Of a stretch of DNA of 64,000 nt, positions 1-8,276 are shown one piece after another. The number at the start of each line of letters is the position of its first letter. The first letter of the stretch is position 1. Below the pieces are notes generated by a model. It had not been told where the DNA came from, made no database searches, and saw nothing but the letters and a program-made list of their open reading frames with translations. Both the position numbers and the translations under genes were made by a program. The stretch is from Allobosea sp. (lineage in GTDB: Bacteria; Pseudomonadota; Alphaproteobacteria; Rhizobiales; Beijerinckiaceae): assembly GCF_017308075.1 (NCBI RefSeq), contig NZ_JAFKFX010000044.1, positions 1 through 64,000 of the forward strand. Reading direction: 5' to 3'.

Positions 1-77
1 CCACGCGTATCCGTCGGTAGATGCCGCTCGATCCGTGCGAATTGCGCGTCCGTGAGCCAGAAACGATCCCGGTTCAT
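1..77 (-). CDS. IS5-family transposase, N-terminus only (runs off the window)
   Basis: The minus strand reads from an ATG at 77 into the window edge and encodes 25 residues beginning MNRDRFWLTDAQFARIE, followed by HLPTDTRG. This matches the typical start of IS5-family (IS427-like) DDE transposases. A good ribosome-binding site (GGGAGG) lies about ten bases upstream of the ATG. Only the N-terminus is visible, so integrity cannot be judged. Confidence 0.75.
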   Translation of the reverse strand, partial: MNRDRFWLTDAQFARIERHLPTDTR

Positions 78-128
78 CCGTGCTTCCTCCCGGAAGCCGT
101 GAATCACACCGAGCCCACGACGCCAATC

Positions 129-150
129 ATTTTATGGGTCCGGACCCTAC
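129..150. repeat. Terminal end of the IS5-type element
   Basis: A short palindromic stretch, GGGTCCGGACCC, lies some 60 bases upstream of the IS5-type transposase start. Ends of this form (GGGTCCGGACCCATAA read outward to inward) are common for IS5-family elements, so I take this as the element boundary. The other end is outside the window. Confidence 0.5.
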
Positions 151-328
151 AACGCCCACCGGCCGCATACGAGCCTTGGCGGCCTCACCCCGAACGAGTT
201 TGCAACCCGGTCCAGAACGGACCACAGCGAGAGCAGAGTCCAGTTATGAATGGAGAGCGCCCCGTGAGGCGGACAGCGTGACGGCGGGCGATTGACCGAG
301 GAGCCGGGCTTTCGAAGGATGAAAGCCC

Positions 329-679
329 ATGGTTCGACATCGTTCCCACAGTATCGAATTCAAGCGCCAGGTGGTTCAGGATTACCTGGCGGGCGAGACG
401 CTCCACAGCCTCGCTCGACGACACGATCTGTCGCGCAACCTGATCCGCATCTGGATCCAGAAGTTCGAGGCCGGCGCCTTCGACGACGAGGCCGACGCCG
501 CCGATACGATCGAAGCCTACGAGGCGCGCATCGCCGCACTGGAGCGGCTGGTCGGCAGGCAGGCCCTGGAGATCGAGTTCCTAAAGGGGGCTCTGAGGCA
601 CGGACCGCGGCCGAGAAGCGCGGCTACATCCGTCGTCACCGGCCCCGCGGCCTCTCCGTCGCAGAAGGATGCCGGCTGA
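329..679 (+). CDS. IS3-family transposase OrfA (helix-turn-helix)
   Basis: This 116-residue protein begins [20 protein letters not shown]. It carries the N-terminal helix-turn-helix that binds the terminal repeats (residues about 10-50, with [20 protein letters not shown]) and a leucine-zipper-like stretch (about 70-90, [20 protein letters not shown]). The reading frame continues past the orfB entry point, as expected for a frame used both for OrfA alone and for OrfAB by -1 frameshifting. An AAGGA ribosome-binding site lies about 8 bases before the ATG. Confidence 0.85.
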   Translation: MVRHRSHSIEFKRQVVQDYLAGETLHSLARRHDLSRNLIRIWIQKFEAGAFDDEADAADTIEAYEARIAALERLVGRQALEIEFLKGALRHGPRPRSAATSVVTGPAASPSQKDAG

Positions 680-1476
680 TGGGGATCGCGCGCTCAACCT
701 ACTACGACAAGCCGGCCATCAGCATCGACGACACCGCGCTCGTCGAGACGATGGTCGCGATCTCCGACAGCTTCGAGGCCTATGGCTATCGACGGATGCA
801 AGCGGCGCTGCGTCACCGTGGCTTCGTCGCCAATCATAAGAGGATCCGACGGCTGATGCGCGAGCATGACCTCCAGCCGCGCCGGCGCCGGCGCTATGTC
901 GCCACCACCGATGGCGATCATGACCTGCCGATCTTTCCGAACCTGGCGAAAGACATGGTCCCGGACGGGCCGAACCAGCTCTGGGTCGCCGACATCACCT
1001 ACGTCGCGATCACCACGGGCTTCGTCTACGTCGCGGTGATCCTCGATGCCTGGTCGCGCAAGGTCGTCGGCTACGCCATCGGCCGCTCAATCGATGTCAG
1101 GCTGACGCTGGCCGCTCTGCGCTCGGCCATCGAAAGCCGAAGACCGCCACCCGGCTGCGTGCATCACACGGACCGCGGGTCGCAATATGCCGCCGGGCTC
1201 TACCGGCAGACGCTTGCCGACCATGGTCTCGTCGGATCGATGGGGCGCCGCGGCAATCCTTACGATAACGCCAAGGCCGAGAGCTTCATGAAGACGCTCA
1301 AGGTCGAAGCCGTCTATCCGATGGCCTATGAAACCTTCGAGGACGTCGCCGCCGACCTTCCACGCTTCATCGATCAGGTCTACAACGCCAGCCGACTGCA
1401 CTCCGCACTCGGCTATCTCAGTCCGCAGCAGTTCGAGGATCAACACGCCCGGCTCATGGTCAAATCCGCAGCCTGA
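583..1476 (+). CDS. IS3-family transposase OrfB (DDE catalytic part, made by -1 frameshift)
   Basis: The frame lies -1 relative to orfA and overlaps it. A slippery CTAAAGGGGGC tract at 581-591 can shift ribosomes from ...EIEFLK into [14 protein letters not shown], giving the OrfAB transposase. An internal ATG at 679, overlapping the orfA stop, could also start OrfB alone. The catalytic rve core is intact: the first Asp in WVADITYV, the second in HHTDRGSQY, and the Glu in [16 protein letters not shown]. The protein ends with the usual [15 protein letters not shown] tail. No internal stop or gap is seen, so the element may still be active. Confidence 0.85.
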   Translation, partial: KGGSEARTAAEKRGYIRRHRPRGLSVAEGCRLMGIARSTYYDKPAISIDDTALVETMVAISDSFEAYGYRRMQAALRHRGFVANHKRIRRLMREHDLQPRRRRRYVATTDGDHDLPIFPNLAKDMVPDGPNQLWVADITYVAITTGFVYVAVILDAWSRKVVGYAIGRSIDVRLTLAALRSAIESRRPPPGCVHHTDRGSQYAAGLYRQTLADHGLVGSMGRRGNPYDNAKAESFMKTLKVEAVYPMAYETFEDVAADLPRFIDQVYNASRLHSALGYLSPQQFEDQHARLMVKSAA

Positions 1477-1517
1477 TCCTGTCTACCCGCAGGGGCGCAC
1501 TCCAGCAGGTTTGGTCC

Positions 1518-2933
1518 TTACTTCAGCGCTCCTCTGGAAGGCGTCCGGGCCTGCGTGACGGCGCGCTCGACGAGGACGAGGAGTTTGCGAGCCTCGACCT
1601 CCCAGCAGAGTTCTCTGGCCGCACGCAGTGAGGCTTTTTTCGCAGCTTCGATGGTCTTGGTGTCTAAGCGGGCTAATGCGGTGGCGATCGAGGACGGATC
1701 CGTGTTTCTGATAGTCTCACCGAGGCCGTAAGCCCCAACGAGCTGAGTCATCTCCGGCAGATCGGAGACGCAAAGCGCCAGGCCGGCCATGACATACTCA
1801 AAAAATTTGTTGGGGAGGACGTAGGTATTTTGTTCTGAATGGTTGGGTATCGCGAAAATGCCGATATCGAATTCATTGGCGCGAGCTACCAGTTCGACCA
1901 TGGGCACCGGGGTCGCGAAAATGATCCTGTGCGATGCACCGCAACTGCGGGCAAGGTCTTCGAGATGGGCGCGATAAGTCGGTGCGGCCGGACCGCGGAT
2001 AGTCAATGTCATGCCGGCCGGGAGCAGCGCCATAGCAGTAATGCAATTCTCAAGTCCGCGTCCGGGCGAGACAAGTCCGTGGTATAATATACGATAGGGA
2101 GGCTGTGCTGGACGAAACGGCAGCGCCTCGTAAGTTGGTATATTACGAACGACAGTCGGGATGGCGGACAATGCGTGCGCTTGCATCAGGCGCTTAGCGA
2201 TGCCTTCTGACACGCTCACGACAAATGCGGCCCCGCGCGCACCTTTGCGCTCGATCGCGCGTACCAATGGCCGATGGAGTAGCCGCCAACGCCTGCTATG
2301 CCCGTACTCATCGACCGCGAACTCGTGCGCGTCATAACCGTAAGGGACGCCAGCCTCCAATGCGAGGCGCTGGACAATAGGAAGGCTTGTCCAATCGCTG
2401 CCCAGCCAAAAATCCGCCATTTGCGCTCTGCCGAGTGACAGCAGTCGGCGATAGTCAGGACTGCGACGCCAATAAATGCCATCAGCGAGCGCTGGTGCGA
2501 CCACTGTGAAAACTCCCTCTACACTGCTCCAAGCTCGTTTGGCGAGCCATATAGCCGCGCTCCTGTCGCTGCGGAGCAGCGAGAAGACTGCCCGGGCTGC
2601 CTGCACGATGCCGCCGCCAGCCAACATCGATTTGATCGCTGTCCGTGCGGGGGTCGTGCGGGCCTCCATTCCCGCTGGTCCGTGAATTTCGGGCTCAATG
2701 GCATGAATCGGCCAAGTTGGTTGGGGGGAAAGGGAACCGCTCAGCCCAATTGCGAAGACATCCCAGCCGGCGGCCTGAAAGAGATCGCCTTGCCGACGCA
2801 CGCGAGGATCGTCCGCGATCGCCGATCGGCATACCAACCCTATGCGCGGAGGACGACCAGATCGTGCTGCAAAGGCACGAGAAAAAAAATTGAGATCGTT
2901 TTGATTGCAGAACGAAAGATCAGGGCTGGGCAT
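1518..2933 (-). CDS. GT4-type glycosyltransferase
   Basis: This GT-B fold glycosyltransferase probably acts in the cytoplasm on a polysaccharide precursor. It has an N-terminal Rossmann-like start (IGLVCRSAIADDPRVRRQ), a YDAHE motif after the acceptor domain, and a C-terminal donor-binding block with LPNKFFEYVMAGLALCVSDL, the E-x7-E-like region of family GT4. It resembles the glycosyltransferase at 10071 and the C-terminal half of the fusion at 11427. The start is uncertain: an ATG at 2933 gives 471 residues, and an upstream in-frame start at 3011 is possible. It is isolated between insertion sequences, is oriented opposite to the polysaccharide locus, and its stop lies 13 bases from the end of an IS3 element. 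It was probably part of the locus downstream before the insertions. Confidence 0.75.
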   Translation of the reverse strand: MPSPDLSFCNQNDLNFFSRAFAARSGRPPRIGLVCRSAIADDPRVRRQGDLFQAAGWDVFAIGLSGSLSPQPTWPIHAIEPEIHGPAGMEARTTPARTAIKSMLAGGGIVQAARAVFSLLRSDRSAAIWLAKRAWSSVEGVFTVVAPALADGIYWRRSPDYRRLLSLGRAQMADFWLGSDWTSLPIVQRLALEAGVPYGYDAHEFAVDEYGHSRRWRLLHRPLVRAIERKGARGAAFVVSVSEGIAKRLMQAHALSAIPTVVRNIPTYEALPFRPAQPPYRILYHGLVSPGRGLENCITAMALLPAGMTLTIRGPAAPTYRAHLEDLARSCGASHRIIFATPVPMVELVARANEFDIGIFAIPNHSEQNTYVLPNKFFEYVMAGLALCVSDLPEMTQLVGAYGLGETIRNTDPSSIATALARLDTKTIEAAKKASLRAARELCWEVEARKLLVLVERAVTQARTPSRGALK

Positions 2934-3058
2934 ATTGGTTGAAGCTATCGAGCTCAGCTGGGTGCCCAGCAACATTGCTCGCCAAATAGCGGAGAAGGAA
3001 GCTAAACGCAACGCGCTGTATCCGCGGCAGGATCACGCCTATGCTCAGGACTCATTGC

Positions 3059-3817
3059 TCATAGCCAAAAGATGACGGAGGCGGCGATGCAGATGGCTGA
3101 GAAGAAGGTGTGTGCGCATCGGTCATAGCGGGTCGCAATGCGCCGCTAGTCCTTGAGTTTGGCGAGGAGGTTCTCGATCCTGTGGCGCTGGCGGTAGAGG
3201 GCTTTGTCGTTGGGATAGGCGATCTTGCGAAGGGGGCTCGATGGAATGCAGGGCTCGATGCCTTTGGCGACGAGCGCCTGGCGGAACGGGGTGCTTCGTA
3301 GCCGCGATCGGCGATGACAATTATGGCCGGCGGCGGGGCAGCCAGCACGGGGCTTGCCCCCCCTATGGTCGCTCATCTGTTCTTCCGAGAGCAGCATGAC
3401 GAGCGGGCGGCCCTCGCCGTCGCAGACGGTGTGGCGCTTGGAGTTCAGCCCGCCCTTCGTGCGCCCGATACGGCGCGGAACAGCCCATTTTTTGAGCAGG
3501 CTCGCCGCCGAGCGGTGCGCCTTCAAATGCGTCACGTCTATCATGATCCGCTCCGGCTTCGGCCCGTCGCCGGCCAATCCTGCAAGGATCCGATCGAACA
3601 CGCCGAGCCGGCTCCAGCGGATGAAGCGGTTGTAAAGCGTCCTGAGCGGTCCGTAGCCCTTCGGCGCGTCCTTCCACTGCAGGCCGTTGCGGATCACGTA
3701 GACGATCCTGCTCACCACCCGCCGATCATCGACCCGCTGAACTCCATGCGACAGCAGAAAGTAACCCTCGATACGCGCCATCTGCCGCTCGCTCAGCAGA
3801 AGCAAATCACTCATCAC
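3059..3817 (-). pseudogene. Broken IS5-family (IS427-like) transposase
   Basis: Read on the minus strand from 3817, the protein follows the IS427-like pattern: LSERQMARIEGYF, then IVYVIRNGLQWKDAPKGYGP, IMIDVTHLKAHRSAASL, GLNSKRHTVCDGEGRP and SDHRGG. At a run of seven C on the plus strand (3357-3363) the frame shifts by one. The conserved VIADRGYEA lies in the shifted frame, and the original frame returns about 65 bases later at FRQALVAKGIEPCIP. A TAG at 3146-3148 then replaces the conserved Trp codon of AKLKDWRRIATRYDRCA, after which the coding sequence continues to a TGA at 3059. Two compensating shifts plus a nonsense codon make it inactive. Element ends were not identified. Confidence 0.85.
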
Positions 3818-3866
3818 GGCACCCGCCAGTGGACTTGCCGCGCGATTTTGGAGAGCTTTTTCGAGT

Positions 3867-4043
3867 TTACCCGGCCTGCCTCTCGAACTGAAGTGGGCTG
3901 ATGAAGTTTAGCGCCGAATGGCGCCGGACGGGATTGTAGACGCCATCGATATAGCGGCCGATCGCGGCGGTCGCCTCGGCGCGGCTCTGGAAGACGGTGC
4001 GCCAGACAAGTTCGCTCTTGAGCGTCTTGAAGAACGTCTCGAC
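3867..4043 (-). pseudogene. C-terminal fragment of an IS3-family transposase
   Basis: The minus strand encodes VETFFKTLKSELVWRTVF, then IGRYIDGVYNPVRRHSALNF and ISPLQFERQAG followed by a stop at 3867. This is the C-terminus of an IS3-family OrfB, including the ETFFKTLKSEL segment after the catalytic Glu. The rest is missing: the coding sequence stops at the left terminal repeat of the next element, so that insertion cut this gene. Confidence 0.8.
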
Positions 4044-4103
4044 TGGACTGCCCCCGGTCCGTTAGACACCGCCGACCTATCCTTTGAGCATAGGAGGTTG
4101 GTC

Positions 4104-4365
4104 ATGAGTTCGCAGAGATTTGCACCGGAGTTCAAGGAAGAGGCGATTACTCCGTCCTGATGTCGCAGCACGTCTGGGGGTGTCAGCGCATAGTCTGTAT
4201 AAATGGGTCAAGACGGCTTAACCCGACAGATCCGAGCAGCAATCGAAGGAGTTGCTGGAAGCCAGAAGCGAGATCCTCCGGCTGCGATCTGAGATGCGCA
4301 GGGTTGAAGAGGAGCGCGATCTTCTAAAAAAAGCCGCGCGGTACTTTGCCAGGCAACCCGAGTGA
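4104..4365 (+). pseudogene. IS3-family OrfA, disrupted
   Basis: A strong AGGAGG site precedes the ATG at 4104, and the protein starts MSSQRFAPEFKEEAIT. It then hits TGA, because the stretch leading to the recognition helix has been shortened and shifted. In another frame the family pattern resumes with DVAARLGVSAHSLYKWVKTA, is interrupted by an in-frame TAA, and continues PDRSEQQSKELLEARSEI to the AAAAAAA slippery tract (4326-4332) and KKAARYFARQPE. With a deletion/frameshift and a nonsense codon, no functional OrfAB can be made from this copy. Confidence 0.85.
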
Positions 4366-5216
4366 AGTACCGCTTCATGAACGAGAATCGGCATGAATAT
4401 GCCGTTACGCTGATGTGCCGTGTCCTGCGGGTTGCCCGGGCCGGATTCTATGCATGGCTTCATGCCCCGGTGTCTGATCGCGACACCGAGGATGCCCGGT
4501 TGCTGGAGCTCATTCGGCACTCCCACGCGGCCAGCCACGAGATTTACGGGGCCCGAAGGGTGTTCGGCGACCTGCGGGAAGTGGGCGAGACCTGCGGCCT
4601 GCATCGTGTCGAGCGGCTCATGCGGCGCCACAAGATCCGGGCCGTCCGTGGCTACAGGAAGCCTCGGGCGTTGGCCGGCCGCCCGTCCCTCGTCGCGCCC
4701 AACCGTTTGCAGCAAGCCTTCACGGTGGACGCGCCCAACAAGGTCTGGGTCACCGACATCATCTACATCCGGACCTGGCAAGGCTGGCTTTACCTGGCCG
4801 TGGTGCTGGATCTGTACGCCCGCAAGGTGGTGGGCTGGTCGATGAAACCGACGCTGAGCCGCGAACTGGCCCTCGATGCCCTGCTCATGGCCGTCTGGCG
4901 CCGCAAGCCCGACGGGCGTGTCCTGGTGCATTCCGACCAGGGCAGCCAGTACGGCAGCGACGACTTCAAACGGTTCTGCGCTGCCCATTCGCTCGAAACC
5001 AGCATGAGCAGGCGCGGCAACTGCTGGGACAATGCGGTCGCCGAATCCTTCTTCAGCAGCTTGAAAAAGGAGCGGATCCAGAAACGCATCTACAAGACCC
5101 GCGCCTTGGCGCGCGCCGACGTCTTCGACTATATCGAGACGTTCTACAACCGAACTCGCCGTCACAGCCATCTCGGCGGCATCAGTCCCGAGGCGTTCGA
5201 ACGCGCCTCGGCGTGA
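4362..5216 (+). CDS. IS3-family transposase OrfB, frame intact
   Basis: This 284-residue DDE transposase part overlaps the orfA stop and could start at a GTG at 4362. It shows the usual HTH-like start (MNENRHEYAVTLMCRVLRV), IYGARRVFGDLRE, and the catalytic triad in WVTDIIYIRTWQGWLYLA, LVHSDQGSQYGSDDFKRF and RGNCWDNAVAESFFSSLKKE. It ends in RRHSHLGGISPEAFERAS. The coding frame is complete, but without a working OrfA the element would need help from another copy to move. Confidence 0.85.
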   Translation: MKYRFMNENRHEYAVTLMCRVLRVARAGFYAWLHAPVSDRDTEDARLLELIRHSHAASHEIYGARRVFGDLREVGETCGLHRVERLMRRHKIRAVRGYRKPRALAGRPSLVAPNRLQQAFTVDAPNKVWVTDIIYIRTWQGWLYLAVVLDLYARKVVGWSMKPTLSRELALDALLMAVWRRKPDGRVLVHSDQGSQYGSDDFKRFCAAHSLETSMSRRGNCWDNAVAESFFSSLKKERIQKRIYKTRALARADVFDYIETFYNRTRRHSHLGGISPEAFERASA

Positions 5217-5251
5217 GGCTCGGCTTTGTCCACGAAACCGGGGACCGTCCA

Positions 5252-5535
5252 ACGGCGCCGACCACCATTGTGCCAACGCCAAAACCATGACCAGACATGA
5301 CTGGAAAGCCGACAATGCATTAGACTGTAAATGAGCCACCTAATAGGGGCGGACCAATGGAGCAATACTTAACATGAATTCACGATTATTTACAAAACAG
5401 CGACAATTCCAGATTTTTTTCTTAGATATTTGAATTGGATTAAGGGCGGAGTTTTCTTGGCATGGAAGCTGAACTATGGCAAAGGGGCTCCGGCAGCGGG
5501 CTTAGGCAGCGCTGCGAGCGGAGATTAGATCGTCT
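5252..5535 (+). other. AT-rich leader upstream of the polysaccharide locus
   Basis: These 284 bases between the insertion sequence and the first asnB-like gene are much richer in A and T than their surroundings, especially 5365-5450. No protein or RNA gene was recognised. The stretch probably contains the promoter of the plus-strand polysaccharide operon, but I could not settle on one -35/-10 pair. The first part (5252-5370) may be remnant insertion-sequence DNA. Confidence 0.4.
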
Positions 5536-7467
5536 ATGTGCGGAATTGCGGGTATCGTTGGACCAGCTGGCGAGGCACGTGCAGTGCACTCGTCCCTGGA
5601 AGCGATGGGACGAATCATCGCTCATCGTGGCCCTGACGGCGCCGGCGAATGGGTCTCACCTGATGGGAAATGCGGTCTCTGCCATCGTAGACTGACGATC
5701 ATCGAGCTGTCCGTGACCGGAAGCCAGCCCATGATCGGTCAGTCTGGCAACGTCATCAGTTACAATGGCGAAATCTACAACTACCTTGAGCTGCGGACAG
5801 AGCTGTCGTCGGGCTGGACGTTTCGTTCCCACTCAGACACGGAGACGATTCTGGCCGCTTACGATGCTTTTGGCGTCGATTGCCTAAGCCGACTCCGTGG
5901 CATGTTCGCCTTTGCGATCTGGGACGGGCATCGACTGTTTGCAGCACGCGATCGTTTCGGGATTAAGCCCTTCTACTACGTCATTTCCAACGGCGTTCTA
6001 CGCTTTGCGTCGGAAATGAAGGCGCTTTTGCCATTTCTGCCTGAAATCACCACGGATGCCGACGCGCTCGCCGAGTATCTGACATTCCAGCACACGATCG
6101 GTGATAAGACCTTGTTCCGCGGCGTCAGACAGCTGATGCCCGGCCACTATCTAACGTTTGAGAACGGCGTCCTCGAGATAAAGCGGTATTGGGACGTGTC
6201 CTACGAGCTGGACGAGAACCATACCGAGCGTTGGTTTGCGCAGAAATTGCGCGAAGAATTGCTCGATTCCGTGCAGCTTCATCTCCGCTCCGACGTACCG
6301 GTCGGCGCTTATGTGTCCGGCGGCTTCGATTCAAGCCTGGTCGCCTTGCTGGCTAGCCGGGAAGCGAGTTTCGCGCGGATAGGCTTTAATGGTCGCTTTA
6401 CCGATCACATGGGCTATGATGAAAGCGAGTATGCACGTGCCGCCTGCGAGATGGGAGGCATGAAACTCCACGTCGCCGATATAACAAGCGATGACTTTCG
6501 CCAATCCATTGCTAAAGTCATCTACCACCTCGATGCTCCAGTGGCCGGACCTGGCTCGTTTCCGCAATACGCCGTCTCGCGACTTGCATCCCAGCATGTT
6601 AAAGTTGTGCTTGGCGGTCAAGGCGGCGACGAGCTATTCGGCGGTTATGCGCGCTATCTCGTCGCTTACCTCGAACAGTCGCTGAAAGCGGCGATCGACG
6701 GCACTTATCGTGACGGCGCCTTCGTCGTTACGCCAGAGTCCATTATCCCCAACCTCAGCGTGCTGCGCGAGTACAAGCCGCTCCTCTCCAAATTCTTTGC
6801 GAAAGGATTGTTCGGGCCGCTCGACCAACGCTATCTCGCCCTGATCGACCGCTCCGCCGACATGACCCACGAGGTCGATTGGCAGGCTCTCGATATGCGT
6901 GGAGTCGCAGAGCGCTTCGGCGCGATCTTCAACTCCGAAAAGAACGTCCGCAAGGAAGCCTATTTCGACTCGATGACGCATTTCGACTTCAAGTGCCTGC
7001 TGCCAGCCCTGCTTCAGGTGGAGGATCGTATGTCGATGGCGCACGGGCTGGAATCGCGGGTGCCTTTCCTTGACGCCTCCATTGTCGAGCTTTCGGCAAC
7101 GATCCCGGCGTTGATCAAATTCAAGGGTGGGCAATTGAAGCGTTTTCTTAAAGAGGTCTTCGGCCCCGACCTGCCGCGCTCTATTGTCGAGCGCCGCGAC
7201 AAGATGGGCTTCCCCGTCCCGCTCAATGAATGGTTCTCCGGACCGCTCAAGGGCTTCGTCGGCGAAATTTTCGACCAGCAGCGCTCGCGTCAGCGCGACC
7301 TCTTCAATAGCGAAGCAATTCTCGCCAATTTCGACAAAGCGCAGCCGTTCTCGCGCAAGACTTGGGGCTTGCTCTCGCTCGAACTCTGGCATCAGATGTT
7401 CCATGACCGTGCCGCCGCATGGCGGGCGCTCGCCATCGATTCCAAAGCACCAATTCCCTCGCCGTGA
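5536..7467 (+). CDS. asnB: Asparagine-synthetase-like glutamine amidotransferase
   Basis: This 643-residue class II glutamine amidotransferase/synthetase has the catalytic Cys directly after the start Met (MCGIAGIVG), RGPDGAG around residues 31-37, and the glutaminase residues VISYNGEIYNY. The ATP-pyrophosphatase motif is SGGFDSS at about 261-267, with GGQGGDELFGGY further on. The reaction is glutamine-dependent amidation of a carboxyl group. The gene lies first in a locus for an exported polysaccharide, with wzm overlapping or only 8 bases behind. The likely role is therefore amidation of a sugar carboxylate such as a uronic acid rather than asparagine supply. This is inference: asparagine synthetase activity cannot be excluded. 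Confidence 0.85.
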   Translation: MCGIAGIVGPAGEARAVHSSLEAMGRIIAHRGPDGAGEWVSPDGKCGLCHRRLTIIELSVTGSQPMIGQSGNVISYNGEIYNYLELRTELSSGWTFRSHSDTETILAAYDAFGVDCLSRLRGMFAFAIWDGHRLFAARDRFGIKPFYYVISNGVLRFASEMKALLPFLPEITTDADALAEYLTFQHTIGDKTLFRGVRQLMPGHYLTFENGVLEIKRYWDVSYELDENHTERWFAQKLREELLDSVQLHLRSDVPVGAYVSGGFDSSLVALLASREASFARIGFNGRFTDHMGYDESEYARAACEMGGMKLHVADITSDDFRQSIAKVIYHLDAPVAGPGSFPQYAVSRLASQHVKVVLGGQGGDELFGGYARYLVAYLEQSLKAAIDGTYRDGAFVVTPESIIPNLSVLREYKPLLSKFFAKGLFGPLDQRYLALIDRSADMTHEVDWQALDMRGVAERFGAIFNSEKNVRKEAYFDSMTHFDFKCLLPALLQVEDRMSMAHGLESRVPFLDASIVELSATIPALIKFKGGQLKRFLKEVFGPDLPRSIVERRDKMGFPVPLNEWFSGPLKGFVGEIFDQQRSRQRDLFNSEAILANFDKAQPFSRKTWGLLSLELWHQMFHDRAAAWRALAIDSKAPIPSP

Positions 7468-7475
7468 CCCGCACC

Positions 7476-8276
7476 ATGTCGAATCCGGTCAAAGCTGGCC
7501 CGTTCAGCCTGCTCGTCACTCAGCGCCGGGTGACTGCTGCGCTGGTGCGTCAAAGCCTGCGCGACAGGGTGGCTGGAAGCGCGTTCGGCTTCTTTTTCCT
7601 AGCACTCTATCCGCTGCTTTTTCTGGGCGTCTACACCTTCGTCTTCGTGCACGTGCTCCAAGTGCGCGTGCCCGATCTATCGCCCGAGGCCTACACACTT
7701 GCGATCTTCTGCGGTTTGGTGCCCTTCTTGGCTTTTGCCGAAGCGCTGACGGTCGGATCGGGGAGCATCGTCAGCAATGCGACCATGGTCCGCAACCTGA
7801 TGTTCCCATACGAGATACTTCCGGTGCGCGATGTCGTTGCGAGCTACGTCGCCATGGCACCCGGCTTTATGATGGTGCTGGCGGCAGCGCTTTGGAAACA
7901 GGGCCCGCATCTTTCGCAACTGCTGGTTCCGATCGTTGTAGTTCTCCAGATCATGTTCTCGATTGGTTTGGTCTGGCTGCTCGCGACCCTGAACGTGTTC
8001 ATGCGCGATATCCAGAAGCTTCTGCCCATCTTGGTCCTAATGCTGATGATGATTTCACCCATCGCCTATACCCGGGACATGCTGCCTGCTGGCCTCGCAA
8101 CCTTGGCACTTTTCAACCCATTGGCCGGATTCATTTTCCTCTACCGGGACATGCTGTTCGAAGGAACGGTCTCCGTTCTGACCTTGTCGATTATGTCCGT
8201 AATCTCGTTGGCGGTTTTTTTTATCGGATTCTATGTGATCCGCCGCCTCCGGCCACTGGTGTTCGACTTTGTCTGA
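7476..8276 (+). CDS. wzm: ABC-2 type polysaccharide export permease (Wzm-like)
   Basis: This inner-membrane permease of about 266 residues has six predicted hydrophobic segments (for example GFFFLALYPLLFLGVYTFVF and ILVLMLMMISPIAYT). The SPIAYT and NPLAGFIFLYRDMLF motifs are typical of Wzm/KpsM-type exporters. It pairs with the overlapping ATPase gene that follows. The ATG at 7476 is chosen; a GTG at 7464, overlapping the stop of the upstream asnB-like gene, is an equally possible start. It would move a lipid-linked polysaccharide across the inner membrane. Confidence 0.88.
   Translation: MSNPVKAGPFSLLVTQRRVTAALVRQSLRDRVAGSAFGFFFLALYPLLFLGVYTFVFVHVLQVRVPDLSPEAYTLAIFCGLVPFLAFAEALTVGSGSIVSNATMVRNLMFPYEILPVRDVVASYVAMAPGFMMVLAAALWKQGPHLSQLLVPIVVVLQIMFSIGLVWLLATLNVFMRDIQKLLPILVLMLMMISPIAYTRDMLPAGLATLALFNPLAGFIFLYRDMLFEGTVSVLTLSIMSVISLAVFFIGFYVIRRLRPLVFDFV

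Larger units (their letters stand above)
251..1504 (+). mobile_element. IS3-family insertion sequence, apparently complete
   Basis: Imperfect terminal inverted repeats bound the element. The left end at 251 begins TGGAGAGCGCCCC, and the right end, read inward on the minus strand from 1504, begins TGGAGTGCGCCCC. Both continue with a matching GGCGGACAG/GGGTAGACAG block. Two overlapping reading frames in IS3-type orfA/orfB arrangement fill the interior. I could not find a convincing target-site duplication. The element ends 13 bases from the stop codon of the neighbouring glycosyltransferase. Confidence 0.8.
4044..5251 (+). mobile_element. Second IS3-family insertion sequence, orfA decayed
   Basis: Inverted ends are visible. 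The left end at 4044 reads TGGACTGCCCCCGGT, and the right end, read inward on the minus strand from 5251, reads TGGACGGTCCCCGGT. The similarity continues for about 30 bases. Inside are a damaged orfA and an intact orfB. The left end lies directly against the truncated transposase fragment, so the element is nested in older mobile DNA. No clear target duplication was found. Confidence 0.8.

Noticed and set aside
4218-5339. 373-residue minus-strand frame opposite the IS3 orfB
   Set aside because: The plus strand encodes a complete DDE transposase with terminal repeats; the antisense frame has no family pattern.
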